DNA from: Halomonas piscis
GTDB taxonomy: Bacteria > Pseudomonadota > Gammaproteobacteria > Pseudomonadales > Halomonadaceae
Direction of reading: 5' to 3'
NCBI RefSeq assembly: GCF_031886125.1
Contig: NZ_CP119391.1
Span: 2,728,001 to 2,792,000 of the forward strand
Length of the DNA: 64,000 nt
Below, in pieces: positions 57,407 through 64,000 of this stretch. Position numbers and translations under genes: made by a program. Each line of letters opens with the position of its first letter. Within the stretch, counting starts at the first letter, position 1. Under the pieces are notes generated by a model that saw only the letters and a list, made by a program, of their open reading frames with translations, made no database searches and was not told the origin of the DNA.

Positions 57407-58263
57407 GGGCCTGTTGACGTTTCATGGCAGGGGTATTGGCAGGATAGGGGCAAGCTCGCAGAATAAAAGTTCCCACACCAACAAACTGCAAGCCTGCCAT
57501 GCCCCGACAAATGCTCACGGATGAACACTGGTCGAAGCTGAAACCTATCCTGCTTCAACAAGGTATTTATGACAAGGCCGACTTGCGTACCACGATAGAA
57601 GGCATCCTTTATCGGATGCGCACCGGCTGCCCGTGGCGGGACCTACCGGAGACGTTTGGCCCCTGGAACACGGTCTACAAGCGTTTTAACGCCTGGTCAG
57701 CGAGTGGAAAGCTGATGAGGCTTTTCAGCTCTCTGGTGGAGGAGCCTGATGTTGAGTGGCTGTTCATTGATGGCTCCTACGTCAAGGCCCACCAGGACAG
57801 CACCGGAGCTGCCACGGAAGACGCAGAAGCCATTGGCAAAAGTCGTGCAGGCAATACCAGCAAGATCCACTTGACCGTAGATGCCTATGGGCTACCGATC
57901 ACCTTCAGAATAACCGGGGGTGAGGTGCACGACAGCACGGAAGCCCGGGCATTGATTGACGATTTGCCAGCGGGTGATGCATTGGTGGCTGACAAGGGCT
58001 ATGACAGCGAGCGTATCCGTGAACAGATCGAAGCCAAGGGCATGGCTGCCGTCATTCCACGCAAACGCAACTCAAAGAAAGGAAATGCCAATCTGGACAG
58101 AGGCTTATATCGCTATCGGCATCTGGTTGAGAATGCCTTTGCTCGATTGAAGCCGTATCGCGCCATCGCAACGCGTTACGACAAGCTCAAGCGAAACTAC
58201 GAAAGCATGGTGGCCTTGGCCTGCGGCTTTTTATGGCTGCCCATGTGAAACGTCAACACGCCC
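57407..58263 (+). mobile_element. IS5-family (IS1031-like) element copy B, 857 bp
   Basis: Same ends as copy A, with TA duplicated at 57405-57406 and 58264-58265. The first ~90 bp differ from copy A by one extra G and one substitution; the transposases are identical. Confidence 0.93.
57499..58248 (+). CDS. IS5-family transposase (copy B)
   Basis: Identical 249-residue protein to copy A, with the same DDE motifs. It is intact and probably mobile, since two copies hit the same operon. Confidence 0.93.
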   Translation: MPRQMLTDEHWSKLKPILLQQGIYDKADLRTTIEGILYRMRTGCPWRDLPETFGPWNTVYKRFNAWSASGKLMRLFSSLVEEPDVEWLFIDGSYVKAHQDSTGAATEDAEAIGKSRAGNTSKIHLTVDAYGLPITFRITGGEVHDSTEARALIDDLPAGDALVADKGYDSERIREQIEAKGMAAVIPRKRNSKKGNANLDRGLYRYRHLVENAFARLKPYRAIATRYDKLKRNYESMVALACGFLWLPM

Positions 58264-58353
58264 TAATCATCGATGAGGACGATCCTTTTGCTTGGGGAAT
58301 AAACGCCTCGTGAAGTGCGCGCAACACCCGCTATCCATCGACTGGGTTGCCCT

Positions 58354-59286
58354 TCACGCCCGACGTGATAGCCCCAGCAATACAATACCGGCCATCACTA
58401 TGACGCCGCCGGCAAGTTGGATACTGGAAAGCCCCTGCCCCAACACCACAAAACCCAGTACCAGCGCGGCCACGGGTTCTGCGTTCATGGCTGGGGCGTT
58501 GCGTGCGATATCAAGACGCGGTAGACAGATGAACAACACCGAAAATGCCACGCCGTAGAGTAACGCCAGCATGGCGAGGCTCCACCAGCCCGGGGCTGAT
58601 TCGGGCAGCGCCATACCGCCCGGAACCAGCCCTAACCCGCCCGCCAACAGCATGGCTAGCAGTACTGTAGCCATGGTCAATAAGCTTCTCAAAGTACTGC
58701 TGACTCCGCCGAGTCGGTGTTCGGTAATCCATAACGCGCCGGCATACGCCGTCGCTGATCCCAATCCGAGCCCAACACCGCTCAGCCAGCCCGGCCCCAT
58801 AGCCCCGGGATTGGCGAGCCACGTTGGCACCTCGAGCACTACCACCAGGCCCGCCAGAATAATCGCCATGATCAGTGCCATTCGCCCACCTGGCCTTGGC
58901 CCACCCAACGCCCAGGTCAGCACCGCCAGCTGGATCGGGAAGGTATTCATCAGCAGCAGCGCTACCACGACGGGAATCCGTGCCACCGCCGAATACAGGC
59001 ACAGGCTTTGTACCGCAATCAGCAACCCGGCCAACAGTTGCCATGGCCGACTTCGGACAGGCAACACAAGCCTTTTGCGCTGCATGACAACGAGAGCTCC
59101 TAGTACCACCACCGCGACGGCAGCGCGCACCAGGATCGCCAACAAGAGTCCCGTGCCAGCATCAAAGGTGACCCGCGCCGCAACGTGATTGCCGGCGAAC
59201 ATCGTCGCCACACCCACCAATAGCAGCAAGGCCAGCGGGCGAGGAAAGAAACGCGGAGCCGCCGGGGCGGTAGATGCAGACGACAT
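58354..59286 (-). CDS. EamA/DMT-family permease
   Basis: 310 residues with ten hydrophobic helices in two EamA repeats. The first includes NHVAARVTFDAGTGLLLAILVRAAVAVVVLG; the second ends ALVLGFVVLGQGLSSIQLAGGVIVMAGIVLLGLSRRA, a typical EamA close. Drug/metabolite-type exporters are often linked to amino-acid catabolic clusters. It is convergent with the epimerase, 41 bp from the native epimerase stop. It is intact. Confidence 0.87.
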   Translation of the reverse strand: MSSASTAPAAPRFFPRPLALLLLVGVATMFAGNHVAARVTFDAGTGLLLAILVRAAVAVVVLGALVVMQRKRLVLPVRSRPWQLLAGLLIAVQSLCLYSAVARIPVVVALLLMNTFPIQLAVLTWALGGPRPGGRMALIMAIILAGLVVVLEVPTWLANPGAMGPGWLSGVGLGLGSATAYAGALWITEHRLGGVSSTLRSLLTMATVLLAMLLAGGLGLVPGGMALPESAPGWWSLAMLALLYGVAFSVLFICLPRLDIARNAPAMNAEPVAALVLGFVVLGQGLSSIQLAGGVIVMAGIVLLGLSRRA

Positions 59287-59849
59287 GGATCACTTCTATG
59301 TGGCAATGAGCGAGGTAATATTGGCGACTTCAATACATAAGTGCAATATCTTCTCATCCGGCATAGCGTGTGCTTGATAGATAACAGGCATACGGGAGAT
59401 AGCTCACTCAAGAAAATTCTCATTAAAGGCTGCTGCTATGAAGCCAGTCTCCTCACGGTCAAAAATTGCTGTAATATTTATTTTTTATTTTGTGACATCC
59501 CAGCAGTCGCCTTTATGACGCTAAACGACGTTATCCCATTTTTAAAATCGCCGAAAACCCGCGTATGACGGGACTTAGCGCCATTTTGCGCCGCATAGCA
59601 TCAAGCTGGCTATGCGACCGGCATCCACCTCATAACCCGAAGGTCATCGGTTCGTTCTTTTTCAGGTCGGCCTCACTGCCGATATTTCGTCGCACAGCGT
59701 GTGCTCAGCACGATCGCTCGGCTCCCTGCCCGTGAGGAGTCTCACGCCTGAGCGAATTTGTGATACAGGTCAGGTCGCCTTTCCCTCTTGCTATGGTAGG
59801 CTGGCTGTGAACATGAATTATCGCCACTTGAGGTGATTCGGAGGCCATT
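59287..59849. other. AT-rich gap at the right edge of the accessory region
   Basis: About 560 bp without a convincing gene, AT-rich around 59,330-59,560 and GC-normal afterwards. It contains the 25-nt tRNA-fMet copy at 59629-59653. The last 60 bp form the leader of the stress-protein gene. Confidence 0.5.
59629..59653 (+). repeat. 25-nt exact copy of the tRNA-fMet anticodon-to-T-arm segment (att-like)
   Basis: Identical to tRNA positions 43453-43477 (CTCATAACCCGAAGG then TCATCGGTTC) and in the same orientation. Flanks are not tRNA-like on the left; on the right only a weak colinear resemblance (GGTC..., then ATATTTCG) continues. It could be a decayed attachment site delimiting the accessory region, 16.2 kb from the tRNA. 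Confidence 0.6.
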
Positions 59850-60284
59850 ATGTATCAGTCTATTTTAGTGCCCGTTGACGGCTCAGACCAGTCCCGCGCA
59901 GCGCTTGAAGTCGCGACCAGGCTCGTTGCTGCCGACGCACAAAGCCTGTACGTGCTGAATACTCAGGAGGCGCCTCTCGCCGAGGATGGCATCGGCAAGG
60001 TAGCAGGGGCACCTGCGCTCAATGCGGAAGAGCTCGTGCAGCAGAAGGGCCGGGAGGTCATTGAACAGGTATACCAGCAGGTCGGGATCGACAGCCAACA
60101 GGCACAGCCCATCGTGCGCGCAGGCAAACCGGCTCAAACCATCCTTGCGGAAGCGAAGCGCCTGGGCGTTGATGCCGTCGTGATGGGAAGCCGTGGTAAC
60201 AGCAACATCAAAAGCCTGGTGGTAGGCAGCGTCTCCCACCGCGTGATGCACGTTGCGCCCTGCGCCGTGATTGTCGTTGGTTAA
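59850..60284 (+). CDS. Universal stress protein (UspA family)
   Basis: 144 residues, single Usp domain. It begins MYQSILVPVDGSDQSRAAL and has the ATP-binding motif GSRGNSNIKSLVVGSVS (G-2x-G-9x-G-S) near residues 112-128, so it is of the ATP-binding class. GGAGG lies just upstream. The first gene after the accessory region; it appears native by base composition. Confidence 0.92.
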   Translation: MYQSILVPVDGSDQSRAALEVATRLVAADAQSLYVLNTQEAPLAEDGIGKVAGAPALNAEELVQQKGREVIEQVYQQVGIDSQQAQPIVRAGKPAQTILAEAKRLGVDAVVMGSRGNSNIKSLVVGSVSHRVMHVAPCAVIVVG

Positions 60285-60370
60285 CCCGTTCGCTGCCATT
60301 CTTCCTTGTCTTTTCTGAATTCAGGTTTCTATGACGGTAACCGGGCGGGATATCACTTCGGCAATCGCCC

Positions 60371-61069
60371 TCAGTGCCGGCGGCTCTTGTCGACCTCTTC
60401 CTGCAGAACCTGCATCAGTTCTTCAATACTGTGGATCCCCTGGGCCTTGAGCGATTCTTCCATATCGAGGGACTGCGCCGGCGTCGGGCGTGACTCCCGG
60501 GGCCCGTCACCCAGGCGGCGAAACCCAGCCTGGAAGGGCTCGAGCATGTAGGCGATCTCCGCCTCATCCAGCGCCTCGGGATCGAACTCGCCGCCAAGCG
60601 CCTCCAAAAGCTCCTGGCCGAAGGTATCCTTGTCGCCGGCTGCCGCGGCCTTCAGGGCCGCATAGCCGATCGTGCCACCAATATCTTCCGGCGGGCAGGC
60701 CATGGCGCCGTCAATCAACCGCGGACAAGGATTGGTCTCCTCCAGGCCTGTCGCCTCGACGACGATGCGGTGTTCCCAGCCGTCGCCGAAGTCGTAGAGG
60801 TAATGGAAAGCGCCGCCTCTGGCGCGAGCCGCCAGCGACTTAAGCTTGGCATTGTGTGCCTGCGCAATAGGCCGATCGCTCCACTCGTCCGGCTCGCCGT
60901 AGTAGCGGCCGTTGCACTCGAACTCGTAGAGGTGACAGTCTGCCCAGCCCATCACATCCTGGATGAGCTCGTGGAGACGATGCAGGTTGATCTGCTCGGG
61001 CACCACCACACGACGCCAGACCAGCGGGTCGGTATCGAGCAGTTCGATGCGCAGGCGAATATCGGGCAT
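60371..61069 (-). CDS. Plasmid pRiA4b ORF-3-like family protein
   Basis: 232 residues from the ATG at 61069 (GGAGT six bases upstream). The PF07929-type domain covers residues 1-165: MPDIRLRIELLDTDPLVWRRVVVPEQINLHRLHELIQDVMGWADCHLYEF, then YLYDFGDGWEHRIVVE, then CPRLIDGAMACPPEDIGG. The family is widespread on plasmids and near IS elements, with unknown function. The C-terminal ~65 residues are acidic and helical. Confidence 0.85.
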   Translation of the reverse strand: MPDIRLRIELLDTDPLVWRRVVVPEQINLHRLHELIQDVMGWADCHLYEFECNGRYYGEPDEWSDRPIAQAHNAKLKSLAARARGGAFHYLYDFGDGWEHRIVVEATGLEETNPCPRLIDGAMACPPEDIGGTIGYAALKAAAAGDKDTFGQELLEALGGEFDPEALDEAEIAYMLEPFQAGFRRLGDGPRESRPTPAQSLDMEESLKAQGIHSIEELMQVLQEEVDKSRRH

Positions 61070-61213
61070 TGGGACACTCCGCTGATGCGTATGGTGCCAT
61101 GATACCGGGTATGCACAGCGAAACCAGCCCATGTGGCTACCGCCCTGTGCGAGGCGATCCGGCTTCTTGCTTCCCCGGTGGATAGAAGAAAACTTTCAGC
61201 GTCAGACAATTGT

Positions 61214-61837
61214 TTAGGGAATGAATCGCTCCGAGCTTGCCGGCTTGCGCGCGAGCATGGTGGCAAACTGCAGCTGCGCGCCGTTGTGCATGGTGCCAAG
61301 ATCCTCGTTGTATTTGACCAGTTCCCAGCCATTATAGGCCTCCCGCAGCTGGTCTTCTTCCAGGGTAAACGGGAACGGCATGGGGCACGGATGCTGCTGG
61401 GTATTCATGGCGCAGACGATCAGATTATAGCCGCCGGGTTGGGTGTGTGCCTGCATGTCGGCCAGCACTGCAGGAACGCTTGCCGGGTTTAAAAACATCA
61501 GAGTGACGGTGCAGGCGATAAAGCCGTAGTCCGCATCAAGGGCGGCGCTGTTGATGTCGTATACCCTGGGTTTGACGTTGGTGATCCCCTCCGCATCGAC
61601 GATTTGCTGGAGGCTGTTGATCGCGCCAGGGTTGCTGTCTACCGCGGTAACATCGAAGCCGAGCCCGCTCAGGTATAGCGCGTTGCGCCCGCTGGAGCAG
61701 CCCATGTCCAGGGCGCTGCACGGGGCTATCGTCTGGCCCGCCTCTACCACTTCGCTGTGAGCCGGGTTCAGGCCGTAGCGGCTGTTCAGATCGGAGGTCA
61801 TGGTTTCCACCAGAGGTTGTTGAGCAAGAGCCTTCAT
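61214..61837 (-). CDS. tehB: SAM-dependent methyltransferase TehB
   Basis: 207 residues, close to Escherichia coli TehB, which detoxifies tellurite and related anions by SAM-dependent methylation. Recognised blocks: YGLNPAHSEVVEA, motif I ALDMGCSSGRNALYLSGLGFDVTAVD, VTLMFLNPASVPAVLADMQAHTQPGGYNLIVCAMNT, and WELVKYNEDLGTMH with the closing FATMLARKP. No tehA is beside it. It is divergent from the Wadjet genes. Confidence 0.92.
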   Translation of the reverse strand: MKALAQQPLVETMTSDLNSRYGLNPAHSEVVEAGQTIAPCSALDMGCSSGRNALYLSGLGFDVTAVDSNPGAINSLQQIVDAEGITNVKPRVYDINSAALDADYGFIACTVTLMFLNPASVPAVLADMQAHTQPGGYNLIVCAMNTQQHPCPMPFPFTLEEDQLREAYNGWELVKYNEDLGTMHNGAQLQFATMLARKPASSERFIP

Positions 61838-62047
61838 ATTACCACTTTGACCGCAGGGGCCGGGCGAGCTATCCAGCCGTTTTCGCCGGAGTATTGCTTC
61901 GGGTCATCCACTCAGCCTCGCTGTGCAAATGGTGGCTGGGGAAAGCCATGATTGGCAAGCAGTCGGCAGCTCCAAGCGCCACGCCTGCTTTAACCTGACG
62001 CCGGCCTGCCCTATTATCGGGTGTTTGCCACCCTGAGGGTACGCGCC

Positions 62048-63484
62048 TTGGATTACGCCTCTCTCAGCCAGCTTCGCCGCCTCCACCCGGCCTGGCGGCT
62101 GCTGCTGGCCGACCACGCTCCGCTGATCATCAGCTTTCTGGACGCGGCTTTTATCCAGCCCAATGCGCGGGTTTTGGCCGAAGCCGGGCTGCGCTCGCAG
62201 CTGGAAGACCTGCTGTTTCAACTGCGGGAAACCCACGGCGAGGCAGCCTTTCCCCGTAGCGCCGGTGACTATCTGAATGACTGGGCGGACAACGACAAGG
62301 GCTGGCTACGCAAGTTTTACCCGCCGGGCAGCGACCAGGCCCACTTCGATCTGACCCCGGCCACGGAAAAAGCCCTTGGCTGGCTGGAAAGCCTTACCCA
62401 GCGCCAGTTCGTGGGCACCGAGTCGCGCCTGCGCACCGTGTTCGACCTGCTTCAACAGATGATCGCCGGGACCGAGACCGACCAGCAAGCCCGGCTGGAC
62501 GACCTACACTCGCGCCGGGCGGCCATTGACAGGGAGATTGCCCGGGTGGAAGCCGGCGAGATCGCTATCATGGATGACACCGCCCAGCGCGAACGCTTCC
62601 AGCAGCTGAGCGGTACCGCCCGGGAGCTGCTGGCGGACTTTCGTCAGGTGGAACAGAACTTCCGCCAGCTGGACCGCGAAGCCCGGGAGCAAATCACCGC
62701 CTGGGAGGGCAGCAAGGGCAAGCTGTTGGAGCAGATATTCGGCGAGCGGGATGCCATTGCCGACACCGACCAGGGGCGGACCTTTCGCGCCTTCTGGGAG
62801 TTTCTGATGTCGCCCACGCGCCAGCAGGAGCTGTCGGAAGGGCTTGCCCGCGTCTTCGAGCTGGACGCGGTGCAAAGCCTTCAGCCGGATGCGCGCTTCA
62901 AGCGGATTCACTTTGACTGGCTGGACGCCGGCGAGCAGACCCAGCGCACCGTGGCCCGTCTCTCCCGGCAGCTGCGGCGCTTTCTGGATGACCAGACCTA
63001 CCTGGAAAACAAGCGCATCATGCAGTTGATCCAGTCGCTGGAAGGCCGGGCGCTTGCGCTGCGCGCGACGCCGCCCGAAGCCACGCTGATGACCATGGAA
63101 TCACCCCAGGCCGGCATTCATCTGGCCATGGAGCGGCCTTTGTTTTCGCCGCCGCTAAGGCCGGTGATCGAATCCGACGTTGACGCCGGGGACGAATCGG
63201 ACGTGGAGCCCGACGCCCTGTTCAATCAGCTCATCGTGGATCGCCAGCGCCTTGCAGGCCATATCCGCGATACCCTGCGCGACCGCCCCCAGGCCACGCT
63301 CGCCGAGGTCATCGAGCGTCACCCCCTGCAGGTAGGGCTTGCCGAACTGGTCACCTATCTGAGCATCGCCAGCGAGGATGCCCATGCCAGCTTTGACGAC
63401 AGCCGCCAGGAGAGTATCCACTGGACGGATGAAACCGGCACCGGCCGCCTGGCGCGTATTCAACGTGTCATCTTTACCTGCTAG
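62048..63484 (+). CDS. jetA: Wadjet anti-plasmid system protein JetA (DUF3375, MukF/kleisin-like)
   Basis: 478 residues from a TTG at 62048, which has GAGGG eight bases upstream; a GTG at 62021 in frame would add nine residues. The DUF3375 family start is DYASLSQLRRLHPAWRLLLADHAPLIISFL. Further blocks are ETHGEAAFPRSAGDYLNDWADNDKGWLRKFY, ESLTQRQFVGTESRLRTVFDLLQQM, and a coiled-coil centre (about 155-235). JetA is the kleisin-like subunit of the JetABCD SMC complex that cleaves closed-circular plasmids. jetB follows 56 bp on; jetC and jetD should be beyond the window. Confidence 0.9.
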   Translation: MDYASLSQLRRLHPAWRLLLADHAPLIISFLDAAFIQPNARVLAEAGLRSQLEDLLFQLRETHGEAAFPRSAGDYLNDWADNDKGWLRKFYPPGSDQAHFDLTPATEKALGWLESLTQRQFVGTESRLRTVFDLLQQMIAGTETDQQARLDDLHSRRAAIDREIARVEAGEIAIMDDTAQRERFQQLSGTARELLADFRQVEQNFRQLDREAREQITAWEGSKGKLLEQIFGERDAIADTDQGRTFRAFWEFLMSPTRQQELSEGLARVFELDAVQSLQPDARFKRIHFDWLDAGEQTQRTVARLSRQLRRFLDDQTYLENKRIMQLIQSLEGRALALRATPPEATLMTMESPQAGIHLAMERPLFSPPLRPVIESDVDAGDESDVEPDALFNQLIVDRQRLAGHIRDTLRDRPQATLAEVIERHPLQVGLAELVTYLSIASEDAHASFDDSRQESIHWTDETGTGRLARIQRVIFTC

Positions 63485-63540
63485 GCCGGGTATTGCCGTC
63501 ACCTTTCCTTCCCTTGCCCTGCCGTGGAGGCTCCGCTGAC

Positions 63541-64000
63541 ATGACCGTGCCCGAACCTTACGACACTGCTTCAGATAACGCGCTGTCCCTGGCTGTAATC
63601 AAGCTGCTCAAGGGAGTGGTCTACCAGGATGACGACCCCGACCTGTGGCAGCAGATCATGGCACTGCAGCCGCGCATCCGCGACTACGTGGCCGTGCTGG
63701 GTCTTGTCTTTCAGCTGGACGAGGCGGAGGGCTACGCCTGGCTTGCCACCCGGGAAGACGATACCGGTAACGCGCCGCTTCCTCGGCTCATGAGCCGCCG
63801 CCAGCTTTCCTATCCGGTCAGCCTGCTGATCGCCCTTTTGCGGCGCAAGCTGGCCGAGGCGGATACCTCCGGCGGCGACGTCCGGGTTATTCTGGACCGG
63901 GAGGAAGTGGTCAGCCTGATGCGCACCTTTCTACCCGAAAGCTCCAACGAAGCGCGCCTGGTCGACCGGATCGACAGCCACATCAACAGGGTCGCCGAGC
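63541..64000 (+). CDS. jetB: Wadjet anti-plasmid system protein JetB (DUF4194), 3' truncated
   Basis: Starts at ATG 63541 with GGAGG ten bases upstream. 153 residues are visible before the window ends: MTVPEPYDTASDNALSLAVI, then KLLKGVVYQDDDPDLWQ, then YAWLATREDDTG and PLPRLMSRRQLSYPVSLLIALLRRKL. This is the DUF4194 pattern, the KITE/MukE-like partner of JetA. Position and strand directly after jetA support the call. Confidence 0.88.
   Translation, partial: MTVPEPYDTASDNALSLAVIKLLKGVVYQDDDPDLWQQIMALQPRIRDYVAVLGLVFQLDEAEGYAWLATREDDTGNAPLPRLMSRRQLSYPVSLLIALLRRKLAEADTSGGDVRVILDREEVVSLMRTFLPESSNEARLVDRIDSHINRVAE

Larger units (their letters stand above)
56519..58313 (+). pseudogene. Proline-racemase-family 4-hydroxyproline 2-epimerase, 3' end displaced by IS5
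   Basis: ATG at 56519 with CGGAGG five bases upstream. Both catalytic cysteines are present ([10 protein letters not shown] and [12 protein letters not shown]), which marks a racemase/epimerase and not the Cys/Thr dehydratase type. The native gene is 56519-57406 plus 58266-58313 (311 residues ending IIDEDDPFAWGINAS). The IS copy B insertion at TA replaces the last ~15 residues with an IS-encoded tail ([19 protein letters not shown], stop 57466). All catalytic parts remain, but the conserved DPFAWGI end is lost, so activity is uncertain. Confidence 0.88.

Noticed and set aside
59629..59653. A second tRNA gene
   Set aside because: Only the anticodon-to-T-arm interior is present; no acceptor or D arm is found on either side.

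Overview
The window is a high-GC gammaproteobacterial chromosome segment. The gene set and protein character (acidic proteins, a BCCT betaine-type transporter, a FabY-type ketosynthase, hisE-tatABC, minCDE beside sbcB) point to Halomonas or a close Halomonadaceae relative. This placement comes from family recognition; no 16S gene is present.

Positions 1 to about 30,050 are ordinary housekeeping DNA. In order: ubiB (5' cut by the window edge), hisE, tatABC, elbB, hemB, metE/metR (divergent), an RstAB-like two-component system, a run of small membrane proteins with a retropepsin-like protease, an UMF1-type MFS protein and a BCCT transporter. Next comes a minus-strand operon (TrmB-like methyltransferase, SMR exporter, dacB, dgkA, glnE), then fabY-coaD, an outer-membrane barrel protein, a MATE exporter, a thioesterase, a pore-less voltage-sensor-like protein, and purU.

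Positions 30,050 to 33,378 hold three insertion sequences (IS701, IS5, IS481 families) stacked between purU and an entericidin-like lipoprotein gene. All three sit at CTAG tetranucleotides that overlap the TAG stop codons of the flanking genes, so neither host gene is broken. Then come glycerate kinase, pepD, sbcB, minCDE, a long HEAT/DUF349 protein and initiator tRNA-fMet.

Positions about 43,500 to 59,650 form an accessory region of visibly lower GC, starting just after tRNA-fMet and ending near a 25-nt exact copy of the tRNA interior. It carries a hydroxyproline-type catabolic cluster: GntR/FCD regulator, proline-racemase-family 2-epimerase, DadA-like FAD oxidoreductase, DapA-family deaminase/lyase, aldehyde dehydrogenase, NhaC-type transporter and a DMT permease. 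The expected chain is trans-4-hydroxy-L-proline to cis-4-hydroxy-D-proline, then pyrroline-hydroxycarboxylate, alpha-ketoglutarate semialdehyde and alpha-ketoglutarate. The cluster is being destroyed by IS elements. The aldehyde dehydrogenase gene is split by four IS copies (IS1380, a tandem pair of IS5-type elements, IS110/IS1111). The NhaC gene is split by one IS5 copy, and the epimerase loses its C-terminus to a second copy of that element. All three genes can be rebuilt in frame by removing the elements and one copy of each target duplication.

From 59,850 to the end: a universal stress protein, a pRiA4b ORF-3-like protein, tehB, and the first two genes (jetA, jetB) of a Wadjet-type SMC anti-plasmid system that runs off the window.
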